From positions 90,271-154,270 of the forward strand of contig VYZB01000295.1 in the NCBI GenBank assembly GCA_013397455.1: 64,000 nucleotides of DNA. The letters are read 5' to 3'. Under the pieces are notes generated by a model. That model was given only the letters and a program-made list of their open reading frames with translations. It had not been told where the DNA came from and did no database searches. This DNA comes from Crotophaga sulcirostris. Its lineage: Eukaryota > Chordata > Aves > Cuculiformes > Crotophagidae. How positions within the stretch are numbered: position 1 is the first letter of the stretch; each line of letters opens with the position of its first letter. Positions 50,656 through 64,000 of this stretch are shown one piece after another. The position numbers and the translations under genes are program-made.

Positions 50656-53500
50656 ATGGTACAGACAATGATTCCGAAGTCATGGAGAGCCATGAAATTC
50701 TACTTTACTACTGTGTATCAAGAAATATGGGTTGGTGTAGCATTAACAGCTTACGCCTATTACAAAATTTCATATGGTGGTAAGTTTCATGTTATAGTCT
50801 TCATTGGGTCTTACTTTTTAGTTAAGGTTTATAGATGAGAATATCCTGAACAGTTACAATTCAGTCATTGAAAATAGCCAGCAAATAAGATATTAATATC
50901 ATTACTTAAGAGCAGTCTCTCCCATAAAAATTCAGGTGTTTTAACGTGCTCAGTGTAGAAGGTCACACTAACAAAATACTCAAAGGCCAGGGTAATTGTA
51001 CCTACATTATGAAGATAAGATTAGGTAGGAATTGGTTTTAAAAACACACATCTTACCTGCAACATATACCCATACACTTCGCCTGTAGATTTGTTTTGAA
51101 GAGGAATATAAGACTGTTCTGAACTAGAGCTTAGTTTGAATAGAAATTTGTTTTAGAATCAATATGGTTTTGCATTTTTGCTCAAGACCTGTGAAAAAAT
51201 ACAGTTTGTAAAAGGTTTTCCCATGTGAACTTGTGGAAGTAAAGAACTCTAGTTTATTTCAGGCTGATACACCTCAAAATGTGAGGTACAGCACTGAATA
51301 TTAAAGTGTGTGTTACTTGGTGATATTGGATCACTTTATCAGAAGAAGAAACAGAACATCTAATGTAAAAATACCAAGTTTGAGTAGACCATGTCCCTCC
51401 AAGCAAAAGGGTACAACAGATTATGGTGTCTTAAAGGTCCTGATCTCCAATTTAGGCAATGCTGAAAAAAAAACCCATGTCAAACCCTTTACTAGCTGTC
51501 ATGCACAATGAAATAGTCTAAACTATAGTCAAACTCAACAGGGAGAGGAATCCCTCACTGTGGGAGTGTCTCAGTGGTGTCGCCTCAACATTTCTCTAGC
51601 TCTGTCCAAGTAACTTGTAGCATATCCAAAACTATTACACTACATTGACAAGCTTAAGTAAATGGAAGCAGTTGAACAGCCAGAAAAAAACCTTTTGATT
51701 TAACTTCTTTAATTTCAAGAATTCAGAATTGACAGATTGTTTCAAGTTTGTGTTCATGTCATGCTACTGTTATTTTCATTTATGATTTAGATAATAGATG
51801 TGGTTGTGTAGGGCTTCCGGGGCCAAAACCTTGATATGGGGCAACTGTATGCTAAACATTATTTTAAAGTGAAAGTAGCTCTTTATAGCTGTAGCCCTTT
51901 CTGCAGTTTGGGGAACAGTTTTGCAAATAATACATATATTTGTGGAAGACTATGTTGTAGAATAACTTAGATTGGAAGGGACCTCTTGAGCTTGCCACAT
52001 CCAAACCACTGTTTAAAGCAGTTAGATCAAAGGTAGATCAGGTTGCTCATGGCCTTATTCAGAATTCAAATTAATATTTCCAAGGGTGGAGATTGCACAA
52101 CCTCTTATGACTGTCTTCCTTGCAAAGAATTTTTCCATATATTTTTATCTGATCTCTGTGAATAGGTATTTTAGGAGGACAGTTACAAAGGGAATATAAG
52201 TTATTTTGCTTGCAAAGGAAGATCTTAAAGCAAACTGTGTTTTTATGACTTCAGTTTACATCCGTATGTTGTGTGTATATAGATCCATTTATTATGTAAA
52301 ATATTACCATTATATATATATGTTTCTTCTGAATTACAGTAGGAATCTTGATGGCTACAATTTCTACATGCATGGAGTCTTTGTTTTAATTTGAAACAGG
52401 CAACTCCTAAAGAAATTAAACACTTCCTAACACGTACCATGGAAAATGTGCTGTACGCTTTTTAAATCTTGTTCCAGCTAAGCAAGCAAATTGCAAGCAG
52501 TATCATCTAATTTAAATTTACCTGCAAAAAACAAAGAGGAAATATTTTTAAATGGTTATTGTTCAGCTTGTGTTTTCTTTTTTTTCCAGGCAAAAAAGCA
52601 GTAGCAGATAGTAAGTATTTAACACCTTTTTGTATTTTTTTAAAATGAATGCAGTAAAAATTAGCATATTTTATGTAAGTTTGGGGATTAAGTTATGGAT
52701 TTAAAAAATATTTAAAGACTACTTCAAAATATGTAGTTTTAGTTTTATTGGTAGTTTTATAACCTAGAAACATCTGTGAATCTGCACAGATGCTGCCTCT
52801 ATCTTCAATTGTCCTTTGCATAGGTTTTAGGAGTAGAATGGAAGTTGTATGCCTTGACTGAGGAGAGCATTCTTTAAATTGATAGTAGCAATCATTTAAT
52901 GGAATTATTTAAATCAGCAAAATCTCAACAGTTGCTGGTATTTTAGCTGTCAAGAAACTAAGAAGTTTAAGCTTGTGTTTTGAATTTACATCCTCTATAA
53001 ACTAGTGTTTAGATATTTATGGACAGTTTCTTCTAACATCACATTGAAATTCAATTTTTCATGAGTTGTGATATTTCAGTTAACTTTCTGCATCATGATA
53101 GCTCATTTGTGCCCAGTTGAATTTGTATATGCAAACATTATTTACATTTTAAAATGTGTAATTAGTGTAAATACTGCCTAGTAGACAAGGATAATAGCAT
53201 AAACAAACTCTTAATTTAGAAAGAACCATATGAAAACTAAGGAAGAATGAATGTTTGCCAATAATAGTACTTTGCAACTTGCAGAAGAGGATTATTAGTA
53301 TGGGTCAAGCTTATGTATGTAGTTTGAAGGTTTTGTTTTATTTGACAGAGCAGCTGAATCCACCAATTCTTGTGCTCAGATGTAGGTAACAGTTGCCTGT
53401 TCTAGGTTCTCAACAGCATTCCAGAATTGATTTGCTTTACTGTTTGAACAGTCTAAATCATGTCTTTGTTTCAGAGTCCTCTGGTTCTGGACATCATTAA
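50656..53500 (+). CDS. ATP5MJ: ATP5MJ, 6.8-kDa proteolipid subunit of mitochondrial ATP synthase
   Basis: There are three coding exons: 50656-50779, 52590-52610 (21 bases) and 53475-53500. All have GT-AG junctions and compatible phases, giving 56 codons. The protein starts MVQTMIPKSW, has KFYFTTVYQEIWVGVALTAY (residues about 14-33) and a basic tail ending SGSGHH. Human ATP5MJ (MP68, C14orf2; 58 residues) shares YxxVYQEIWIG and the GHH end. It is a single-pass inner-membrane subunit that associates with the Fo part and helps stabilise ATP synthase dimers. The ATG is the first codon after an acceptor (ataattttcag), so the 5' UTR exon is upstream, probably in the CpG island. It is intact. Confidence 0.95.
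51957..52170 (-). repeat. CR1 LINE 3' fragment, reverse orientation
   Basis: Reads 'gaataacttagattggaagg' and 'gacctcttgagcttgccaca', then 'ggttgctcatggcctt' and 'ccaagggtggagattgcac'. This is the standard order of a reversed CR1 tail. It is an old diverged copy in the ATP5MJ intron between coding exons 1 and 2. Confidence 0.85.
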
Positions 53501-53627
53501 AGACCTCTTCTCTTCTTGGAGTATGAATTTGGTGGTTCGTCATCCTGACTGTAAATGAAGCAAGTTACAGCCATAGGGAAGTTAATTCTAAAACTGTACA
53601 CAATCCATCTGTTGTAATTAGAGAAAG

Positions 53628-53633
53628 AATAAA
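53628..53633 (+). promoter_or_regulatory. ATP5MJ poly(A) signal
   Basis: AATAAA 128 bases after the ATP5MJ stop codon, consistent with a short 3' UTR as in other vertebrates. Confidence 0.7.
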
Positions 53634-53649
53634 TCCATTGAGAAACAAG

Positions 53650-56600
53650 GAATTAAACATGTTGGACTGTATGTATGCTGAAGTGTACTGTTAACCTACC
53701 TTTTAGAATAAGCATTTTCTGTTTTCTACGGTTCATCCAAGTTCCATGTTAAACTTTTTTCAGTAGTACTTTGAAGACAACCACATTTCTATAACCAAGC
53801 TTCATAATAGAATTAGCCAACACTTCTTACAATAGCATTAAGTCTTTTTTTTTTCTCCTAATGATACGGGTTTTTCAGCTAGAACTTTTGAAGTACTCAA
53901 TTTATTTTTTAAAAAGACATTTAATAGGATGTGAAGTGTGAGGGCTTAATTCTCAGCTTTTTGTCAACTTGCAGTGTAGTAACTAAGTGTACAAAACCTT
54001 ACAATATTTTAAGTTCTGTGAGGTTTAAGAGGACAAGCTGTATTGTTATTAAAACACCATGCTAAATGTTTACAAAGTTTTTTAATGAGCATGTTATTGG
54101 CAACTCTCATTTTGTCCTTCAGTAGAGCTAAGGAATTAGTCTGGAAGGCTCTTCCTCTAGTAATAGATTTTACCAAGAAGTAATAACCTGCCCATATTGT
54201 ACAAGAAAACCGATGTTGTATGGGCCCTGATCTGCCTTTTGAGCTTTTGAAAATCTCATAATTTAAAGGGAATAATGAAATCATGCGCTGTGGCAGCAAT
54301 TAATATCAGCATAAACAAATATCTAACTGACTTCAAGGAGTTTTCCTTTCTTTCGTGAAGATTTAGAAGTAATATATGTATTACTAGGGTGGTTTGTTAG
54401 TGGTTTTTGCAAATAGCTGTTAAAATAACTCCATAGCTGATATTATATTGTACAGACTCTAGGAGCCTATACTATCTTTTCAGAACTCTATGTACTGAAT
54501 TCAGTACCAAGGATACATACTGTGTAAACCCAAAACTGGACTTCATGTCATGTTTTGTTTAAATTTAGCCTAATCTGCCTCTGAGAAGATTAAGACGCTT
54601 AAGTCATTTTAATGACTTAATGCTTACGTACATCTTTTTAACTACTTCACTGAAATATCTTAAATCTTCTAGCTTGATTAAAGCTTTGGTTTTCAATCTC
54701 TCTGACTGCAGTATCTGGCCATAACTTAAATATTTTATATTGGAATACTCAGGAGCTCAATAACCTTAGCTGCTGCTGATAAGCATTCCAAACACTGTGT
54801 TGCCTTTAATTTCTTCAAAATGTATACTTAATAGCTATACCTACTATGAGTAGAGTAAAATTACCAGTCTTTTTTTTTTTTGAAAGCTTTATGCAGAAGG
54901 CAAGTATAGCATTATTCAGTTTGAAAGGAACAGGTGGCCTCTCACGCCTTCTTGATATTTCTTGCACGGTTTTCTTTGTTGTTGCATGTTCCCTTAAAAT
55001 GATTTAGCTGATTCTTTCATCATTTCTAGATGGGTTTTTCAGTGTTTCCTCACCGCAGAAGAAATGAATGAGAAGTAGAAAGAACTCACTATTTGTTTTT
55101 TTGCATAAAACAAAAAACATCCAGAAGAAGGGAATAAAAACTAGAAGAAAATGGAACTTTGAATGAACAAATATTAGGCCAGTGTTGATTACAGGGTGGG
55201 TCAGAGTTGTGGTATAGTTAATAAGTGGTTCAGATTGAAAACTTATGCCAGGTAAGGAGCTATACGTGCATTTGTAATGCAAATTTATGATCACTAAGTT
55301 ATAGTTCCTAAGATGCTACACATGCTTCAAATGACCTGCTTTAGCAGTTTTCCAATTAGAGAGCTGAGGAAAACAAGCTAGGGAAAAAACATTAATCACT
55401 GCAGGATTTGCTTCACCATAGCTATAACCTGGCACACTGGGACTGAACTACATTAGCGTGCTGTCTGATCACCTGGATGTTAATTGAAAAGCAAGAGGAG
55501 CTTCTGCTAACCTGCCCTTGGAGCACTGTTAACTGCACCTTTAGGTAAACTTAACCTGCTTCAACTAATGCTGCTTGGTATCTGACTTGCTTGATTTTCT
55601 AGTAGGGAAAGAAAGTATATAAGGGCAGGGATGTCTGGGTAATGAAAGCTACACTTTCTACTGAAATACTGCTATCTGCAACTGATTCTTCCGTTAGTGC
55701 ATTTCTATGAAGGTTGCAGAATATTTCTTCCTGTTTGTGGTTCTTACCACACAAATCTCTGCAAAACATAAGGGAAGTAAAAATGATGTTTATGTTTAAA
55801 TAGGTTTGGTTTTGTGTTGTTCTTCCTTACTTGAGTAGGATACAGAAGGAAGAAATTAGTGCTTAGTCAGTGGCTTGACTCAAAACCAGAAATCAACACA
55901 CCCATAACATGTAGCACCTGTAGTAGTCACTATATACTTTCTGCCCCTCTATGCTGAAGCATAACAGGTAGCATAAAAGACAATAGAGGAAAGTTAGCTA
56001 AGGCATTATAAGTGCTATTTCTTATTTTTACAGCGAGGTGTGGAAGGAATAATCAGTTTTCTTTGCAGCAGTGGAGTGTAGCCCAAGATAGAGAAGCATT
56101 GCAAAGGAGTACACTTGAAGTGAATACTCTTTGCCTTTTTCCCCTAATTTAGCCAAGGAGATTTGTAAAGCTAATTTAAACCAAAAAGGTTTTCTTGTTC
56201 CAGGTAAGTGTCTATATCAACAAGTCTCAGCTCCTGAACAAACCCATTTTCTATGCAAATGACTCTTTAAGATCAGGGCTTTAATCCATGATAATATTCA
56301 TCGTGATTCACAATTAAACACGGGGGGGAGAAATACTGCTCATCGTCAGATCATGCTATTTCCATTTAGCTGGTTCCTCTTCATGTTGCTCACATTTCTA
56401 AAACGAGGATTACATTTAAACTTTGTGTTGTAAAATAGTTCGGCAACTGCATTTTTCTTTTGTTGCCTCTGACAAGGCACCAGCAGTGACAAAACCTGAC
56501 CTGCTTACTACCTTTGCGATGTTAGGGGAATAGCAAAGTCCTATAGGGGTTGAAAAGGCTCACCTATTTCCTGCAGCACCATCTTGACTGATATTTGCTG

Positions 56601-59600
56601 TGGCATTGGTGTATTTTTTTTAATCAGTATGGAACATGAAAGCACAGCAGTAGGGAGCTGTATTAATGACAATGCTAATGCAGGATGCATTTTTTTAAAG
56701 TACTGCTGTTATTTGCCCATCCATGCTTACGGTCAGGATTTCTCATTGTGGAGCTCTGCAATTTCTAGAACATTTTCAAGTGTTGTCCTACAGTTAGGAA
56801 TCTTGGAGTATCCCCTGAATGATAATAAAGTATTAATGGGATACTCTAGGTGAGTAGCAAAATAGTCAGAGCCAAGGAAACATGAGTCATGGGGCTCAAC
56901 CTGCTCAACCTCTATAATGGCTAACCTGGGGAAAAAAAACCAAATGTGTATTCATGTTAATTGGGAGTATGAGTAAAGTTGCAGGAAATGACCTAAAGTA
57001 ACTGAAACAGCTGAACTAGTCTCCTGTTTATCTGAATCATGATAGCAAGCCACTGTTTGAAGTACAAATGCAGCCTGATACAAAGCTGGTATCTGTATTG
57101 TTACTTTCTGTCCCCAACGAAGGAAAACAATCAGGTGCTTGTTAGACACAGGTGATTATGTGTGACATCACCACCAGATGGCTGAAATGAAACTGAGGAA
57201 ATCAACTTGTGGAATCTCTATTGTTTCATTCACGGAAATCTGTAAAGCTACTAGGAAGGAAAGAATAGTAAGATAGGAGATTCCCCTAGGCATTAAATAT
57301 GCTGGTTAAAGTTCTGGTAAATGGTGGAACAAGAAGTAACAAGATAGTGCTTGAACAGCAAGTTCTTCATACTATAATTCCATGACCTGTAGCAAAGTAA
57401 CATTTAGCAGCTAACACCCTACTTTAAGAATATAAAGCCACGTGACTCTGATTTGGTAATTTATGAAGAACTTGTAAACAAGAAATTCCTGTACTCTGCT
57501 CCACTACTGCAGGCAGACTGCTTGGAAACAAATACTGTCCTCTAACTCAAAATGAACTGGCCACCCAAGAATGGATTTTTTGGAAGTTTTAATTAAATTC
57601 TGCTAAGGGTATTATGATTTCTTTGGTTGTGGTTTGACAGTATTGAGTACTCTGGCAGCTACACCAGCTTGTGGAATTTCCAACCTCCATACCACAGTGC
57701 CTTGCTCCTCATAGTTGTGCTGGTACAGCCATTTGTGAATCAGATCAGGCATTTTTTTCATAATTTTATGGAGGTTTTTTCCATCTAAAATAAAAATTAA
57801 AAGTACTCATTTTTTTTATTTTTTATTTAATTTGTATTCATCTCCTGATTCTGTTTACAGCAAATCTGCTTTATAACTGGCATTACAGCACAACAGCTGC
57901 TTTTTTTTTTCCAGTAAAATGGCAGAAGAATCAGTTTCTAGCTTTCCATTCAGTCACACAGCTTTCCTAAGTCATTGTGTCCCTTACAGTAATATGATGC
58001 AGGTTTCGTCCTCATACCAAGCTACGCATATGATCAAAGTAGTGTCACTCTTGCAAGACCTGTCATCACGGTCAACACTCACAGGAATAAAAAGAATGCA
58101 AAACTCCACCCTGTATACAGATCAGGAGTGTCAGCTTGTGCTTCAGCAAAAAGGCTGAACCTTGCTTCCTTCCTCTGTGACAGTACATTGCTTTCTCAAG
58201 TTTATAGTATCACTTGATTAATTAGGACAAAAGAACAAACAAATAGGGAACAGGTAAAAAAATTTTAGTCCAATATCCTAATGCTCAATACTTGCAGGAA
58301 GAATACTTTTTAGTAATAAAGTAATACCAAGTAATAAACTTGGTAGTCGTTCAAAACATATTGGTTGTCATAAAAAAGAAAATGCACTTTTAATTATTGT
58401 GACTTTCAAAAACCTAAAGTAATTTTTAATTGACATGGCCTTCAAATATTTTATATCTGTATCATCACGGTAACTTCAGCTCCCTGTTGGAACAGATAGT
58501 AGAGACTTCTTGAGAGCTAATGAAGTGTGTTTGCTAGGAAATGATAATAAGGATTCTGTGGGTGGTGGAACTAACAGCAGTGTACTGAATGAACCCCATC
58601 TGTGATGACTACTTCTGCCTACACATATTTTTACTGCAGTATCAGTTGTAGTCTTCATTTCTTGTTTTAACCTGTTGTGTTTAGCATGCTTTTGATAATA
58701 TTAAGAATTACTGCAATTAAGGGGGAATTCTTTAGGTATGAAGTAGTAACTTGTCAGATACATCATATGAAATGCTATATAGACAAACAAAAGGGCAACA
58801 ACTAAACTGTGAATACAACCAGAGTATTATGGGAGAAGAAAGGAGGGATTAATAAAATGGATTAGAATATGAACAGGCACTTGATACAGGACCAAGAATA
58901 CACGGAAGGACTCCCTTTTTAGGGGGTCTAACCAAAAGCATTTCCACTTCTAGAATTAACTCTGTTTTTTATCTTGAGGATATGCATAGCAAAGTCTCAA
59001 GATATGCTTTTTTGCAGCGCTATTGTTGACTCTTTACTCTTGATGCTTCAGGTATCTGTTTTTATTTAGTGTGCTTGTACAGAAAAATAACCTTGTTTAA
59101 ATTCTCTTGACATTGCCGTTCTGTCCTTGCAGTCCTTATGTTATATTCCACAGATCATATACAGCTTGAAAAACAGATTCTTTTGGTCCCAGTTAGGACC
59201 TAAAGACACTGCCTTAAGCGAAACTTTAAATTGCACATTTCTTTCAGTAAGCTAAGAATTGGAGACATACCAGTTTTAACAAAGGTTCAGACTCGTTTCA
59301 GTAAACACAGGGACATAAATACTTTTCAGTATACTTTGATTTAGTTAATTCTTTTGGAGTAATGCAACTAGAAAAGGAATCTTGCCATAAATATTTTTAC
59401 TTTGCTTTCAACTTAGGTATTCTTATTAATGCTAACTATCACACCTCTTTTTAAATTAAGGCTACTAATTAAAACATGTACTCAGGCCTGTCTAGAAGGA
59501 CAGAAACAGAAGGCAAGGAAAAAAATTATGTAGAACTTCCACGTAGCAATTGCAAGAAAAAGAGGAAATACTCAATTTACTTTACCTTGTGCTGTAGCTT

Positions 59601-62600
59601 GTCATTTTATAGAACAGAAATAGCGGGTTTGAATTTGAGACATAAGCAATAGTCAAACTTTTAAAGTATCATCTGATCATCCCCAAGCAAGTAGGTTATT
59701 ACTGTGTGTACTCCTCCATGATGGACATGCTCCTTTCCAGTCTTTCAGGGTTCAGCTGCATATTACAATATCTTATTTGAATAAATAAACCAAGAAGAGA
59801 TTCTAAACACATATTGGTGATGCATTTTCTTCTGCCGCTATTTCTAGGGCTTTTCACGGATCATTTTCCATAGGGTTCAATCAATGCCTTATACATTTCC
59901 CTTTACTGTTCATGTTCTTCTGTTTATGCAGTGAAGAACTGCAGTAAACCTTGGCATAGGATCACAAAAAATAAAAATTATTCAGAAATATGTTTTCAGA
60001 AGATTACAAACCAAGGCACTTGGAGGCAAAATCAACTTGTCTCATCAGTGTTCCCAAGACTAGAACATAATTACTTTATCTGGAAAAGCAATATTTATAC
60101 AAACAGAAAGGATGAAATTTAAGCATCAGTAAGGCACAAAACCAACATTTTTGTTTGTAACATGGAAAAAACATCATTGCAAATGTCTTCGATTACATCT
60201 GCTGGTCAGATTATCTGAGTGCAGCTGCTCATCTATAAAAATGCACTATTAAAAAAGTCTGTGACAGAAAAACTCAGATTGACAATATATTGTATGCACC
60301 TGTACAGAAGATAGCCATGTTCTGATGATTTTTAGTAATCAGAAAAGCCCAATGATTACTTAAGATGTGGGTGGGTTTTTTAATATATATAAATATATAT
60401 ACATTTGAAATCACTTCATACAGTGATTCTCAAAAACACTTGAGTATGTAACTCACTGAATCATGGCTGAGATACCTGAGAACAGTAACAAATTAAATGG
60501 CTGGACTCCATATTAAAACATGACCCATCCTCTTCCCCCTCAAACTTCAGGGAAGTGATACACCCAAAATGAAGTGGCATATAAAAAGTGGAGTAAAGAG
60601 TGGAGGATTGACATGTTACACTATTCCCTGACTAATTAATGTTTCAATTAATAACCCATCCCCTAGCTAGTGACAGATACTTCCACTCATCATTGGCACA
60701 CTGAAAAATTAAGAAAAATATTTTTGAGAGCCTAAAGGCACAAGCAGAGAGGACATTTAATTTTTTGTTTTCTCCCTTCAAATATATCTTATGGTTTCGT
60801 CATTAAAATTACAGGGGAGCAGAACAAGATTTTCCATCTGTATAAATGATGGCACGTAATCTGTTTTAGAGAGTTATATTTTTCATAGCTACAACATAAA
60901 AAATTAACAATACCTATTAGTGTTAAGATTTTTATGAGCGTATAGCAACACATTCCCAATGAGGCCACAGCATTCTCCAGTAAGTACGCTCTTTTGCATC
61001 ATGGGTATCGGATTAAGCATACCATTTATGTTATCGTTTAAAGAAATTACATCTCTAATCCACCAAATGCAGAGCTAAAACGCATGACGTATCAGTCAAA
61101 TCCCTAGAAGCGTACACAGCTATGCTATGTACAGATCATATGGCTTCATTCCTGCTTTAATTATTATACTTTCTTTCAGAATGACGCACTGAGTGGATTG
61201 TGCTATGGAAACTTTACAACATTAGTCATCTAGTCCAGCATACGTTACTTCAGAATATTACAAGGTAGTGGTGAAAAAGTATCTTTCTCCTGTTCACGTG
61301 TCTCAAATACTGTATACAAAATAGACATCAAAGTGTTTCCTTTAGATTATTATTTACAGTTTATCTCTGAACAGGTTTGGTGGGGTTTAAAGACATTGGC
61401 TGTATATTAATTGAAACAGGGCAGAATATGACTATTGTTCAGTTTGAATTCCTTATTATTGCACCCTTACGAAGTCAGCTTGATTCTGGAATAAGAGGTT
61501 AATTAAGGCCACAGTAACAAAATACCTTTCCTTTAAATGTACACACTTACTTTACACAGTATTTCACTAAAGATGTGAAAGGGCCACCTGCTGTGAAACT
61601 TCCCTTGAAATACTGACTCTCTTTGTTTGTATGGTCAGTTACACAGCATTGCACCTGCAAGTAACTGCCTGGCAAGTTAGAAGTACTTTCATGACTCAAG
61701 TTCTAAAATTGCTTACCTACTCATGGCCAGTTCCTCCTGCATTACAGCAAATGCAAAACATGATTTTTGAAAGGGGAGTTGTATTCTGAAATAAAGTAAT
61801 GCACTTATTCATTTACAAAGGATATATTAATTTTTTTGTACACATACCCAGAAAAACCCAATACTCCTACCCACACTCACTTTTTATTCTGCCAGGTGTG
61901 AGGAATCCCATCCTAACTGTAGCCATCCAAAACTGCTCTCTAATCTGAGCCATTCATCCAGGCTCCATCTTTAATCAATAGAGAGATAGGCATCTTCAAA
62001 GACCAAGAGATTTAGATAGTGGGATGAGTGTCTCAGCATGGAATGAATTGCCTGAAGAACTGCCTCTCTCCCTTCCCTCCCCACCCCAATTTATCTATAG
62101 AAGGAGCCCAGGTGACTGATTGAGACTACATGTCTAACTTTTAAAGCTGTGTAAGATGGATCCCACCCAAAGTGTGTGACCTCCGAGACTGTTTCTTTCT
62201 GGCTATAAATGGGAGTACCTGTTATTGAAACTTCTACCACATGAAAAGAAAAAGTGTTAAACTAATTAAAAATAAACACTTACTTTCCTGTGACACATCC
62301 AAAGCCTGAAAACATTTTCCTATGCTCCAGAAAAGCATCTTAGCAAGTTAATGCAAAACTGAAGAAAATTTGGATCTGAGAAGGGAGGAAAGCTAATTTT
62401 CCTCCTTTTGTCTATGAATAAAAAGAAGTAGGAGAGATTCAGACCAGGTAGCTTTGAAAACTTAAAAAAAAAAAATACATATTTGAAAATCTCACTAGAA
62501 GATACTTAAAAAACATAAGAATTGAAACTTCATCGGGAATATGCCTGAAAATCTCGTTAGTCTCCTACCTGTACCTTTGAGAATCTCTGCTTATCCAAAG

Positions 62601-62630
62601 AATATTGTGCATGATCAAATAAGAGGTCTA
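53650..62630. other. Intergenic region right of ATP5MJ, no gene recognised
   Basis: AT-rich sequence without recognisable exons. In human the next gene on this side is PPP1R13B, at some distance; none of its ankyrin or SH3 exons is seen. The plus frame at 57919-58158 starts four bases after a strong acceptor (tttttttttttccag) but has no recognisable content. Short AT dinucleotide runs occur near 60.38 kb. Confidence 0.5.
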
Positions 62631-62639
62631 CCCATTTAC

Positions 62640-62725
62640 CCATTGGTGGTGGGCTTGGAAGTCTTGGGTTTACAGTTGGACTTGATGATCTTAAAGGTCT
62701 TTTCCAGATGATTCTGTGATGCTAA
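62640..62725 (+). repeat. CR1 LINE 3' end fragment
   Basis: Short tail: 'acagttggacttgatgatct' then 'taaaggtcttttcc' and 'agatgattctgtgatg', plus orientation. Confidence 0.85.
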
Positions 62726-63344
62726 ATACACTGACAAGGATAAAGGATACACAATGAAATCTTAATTATGTATATATCAAGATAATTTACACAATAACCT
62801 GTCACAGAATCTTACAGTAATAGGTTACATTTAACATGCAAACTCATATTTGAGATTAATATGCTATTATTGCTTACCCCCAAAGACTTGCTTAAACTAT
62901 ACCTAAGGTCCTCTACAAAACTTTTCAAGTTCTAACTTTTTTCCCTCCTAGCTGAGATCTGTCAGGTTGTTCTACAAACACAGTAATAGAGGCTGGAAGC
63001 CAGCCATGGACAGGAATGGCTGAAGCACTGGGTAGGTCCGTGTATTTTGTAGATCAGGATTTGAGACTCACAGCAATATGAAATTCGTCTACATCGCATG
63101 TGTTGCAGTGCTGGCATATGGTGATGTTTTCACTTATAGTTGAGCTTGACTTCTTCCAAGCTGTTAACTTTCATCTCGCTGTCGTATCGCTACAGAATGA
63201 AACACCAGAACACGCAGAGACCAAACCCTACTTTCAGACAGGAGACGGTATCTCATAGGAGGCTGACCCCAGACTAGAGCCCTGAACACAGCCCTCTTCC
63301 CTCCTGCTGCAAAGGGCAGTCCTATGTCTCGGACAAATCAGAAG

Positions 63345-63895
63345 TGTGACCAGCAGGTCATGGGAGATGATTCTGCCACTCTGTTCTGCTCTTGTAAGGC
63401 CTTACCTGGAGTCCTGTGTCCAGTTCTGGAGTCCTTGGCACAGGAAGGACATGGATCTGTTGGAGCAAATCCAGAGGAGGCCACGAAGATGACCCGAGGG
63501 CTGGAGCACCTCTTATACAAGGACAGGCTGAGCGAGTTGGGGTTGTTCAGCCTGGAGAAGGCTCCAGGGAGACCTTAGAGCAGCCTCCCAGTACTGGAAG
63601 GGGCTCCAGGAAAGTTGGGGAGGGGCTCTTTGTCAGGGACTGAAGAGGTAGGACGAGGAGGAATGGGTTTAAGCTGAGAAAGGGGAGATTTAGATTAGAA
63701 GTTAGAAGAAATTGTTCACACTGAAGGTGGCGAGGCCCTGGCACAGGTTGTGCTGTGGGTGCCTCCTCCCTGGAGGTGTTCAGGGCCAGGTTGGATGGGG
63801 CCTTGAGCAGCCTGATCCAGTGGGAGGTGGGGTTGGAACTGGATGAGCTTTAAGGTCCCTTCCAACCCAAACCACTCTGTGATTCCATGATCCCA
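63345..63895 (+). repeat. CR1 LINE 3' part
   Basis: About 550 bases in plus orientation, from 'gattctgccactctgttctg' through 'ctggagcacctcttatacaa' to 'accactctgtgattccatga'. Open frames in it are CR1-derived. Confidence 0.93.
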
Positions 63896-64000
63896 CACAG
63901 GACAGAGGGGAAGGGACGCCACGGCCAGGGCCGTGACGTTACCCCAGCACCGCAGAGCAGCCCCGCGCCGGGCTGGGCTCCCGCAACCAAGCCCAGCTCT
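63896..64000. promoter_or_regulatory. GC-rich edge, possible start of a CpG island
   Basis: Right after the CR1 the sequence becomes GC-rich with several CpGs. It includes a CRE-like TGACGTTA at 63934-63941 and gccccgcgccgggctgggct. It runs off the window, so a promoter cannot be confirmed. Confidence 0.3.

Overview
The window is nuclear DNA from a bird. CR1 LINE fragments with the typical 3' end (ttccaacccaaaccattc...tgattctgtgat) are scattered through it, it carries one solo LTR of the bird ERVL type, and its genes are split by GT-AG introns. There is no operon structure, and I see no tRNA, rRNA or CRISPR array. The species cannot be named from the sequence. Gene order (TDRD9, with RD3L nested antisense near its 5' end, then ATP5MJ head-to-head) matches the block on human 14q32.33. 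Homology calls come from translating exons by eye against family sequences I remember, not from a search.

Layout. 1-5.3 kb: no gene seen, one old reverse-strand CR1. 5.35-31.8 kb, minus strand: TDRD9, the piRNA-pathway DEAH-box RNA helicase with a Tudor domain. I recovered 11 exons with good splice sites, from an N-terminal exon at 31.8 kb to the stop codon at 6.1 kb. Most are open, but the locus looks broken. The exon that should carry Walker A is on the opposite strand and is damaged. One helicase exon holds an in-frame TGA. Motif II reads DDVH and motif III reads SAS. The 1.9 kb between two well-matched exons has no room for the few hundred residues, including the Tudor domain, that belong there. 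I read this as a decaying or lost TDRD9, with local misassembly as the main alternative. 32-42 kb: probable TDRD9 5' intron, nearly empty apart from a solo LTR.

42.7-44.5 kb, plus strand: RD3L, two coding exons, 198 codons, intact (a 31-N gap lies in its intron). 45.9-47.3 kb, minus strand: an unrecognised exon encoding a transmembrane segment, with a possible cysteine-rich partner exon. 48.49-48.81 kb: a GC-rich, CpG-rich island squeezed between two CR1 copies. It is probably the ATP5MJ promoter and perhaps once also served TDRD9. 50.66-53.65 kb, plus strand: ATP5MJ (6.8-kDa proteolipid of mitochondrial ATP synthase), three coding exons, 56 codons, intact. 53.7-63.3 kb: no recognisable gene. 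63.3-64 kb: a CR1, then a short GC-rich end that may start another promoter.

The genes do not form a pathway. RD3L is a relative of a photoreceptor guanylate-cyclase regulator, ATP5MJ is a housekeeping mitochondrial subunit, and TDRD9 acts in germline transposon silencing. What links them is conserved position, the nested/antisense layout and the apparent erosion of the host gene around an intact nested gene.
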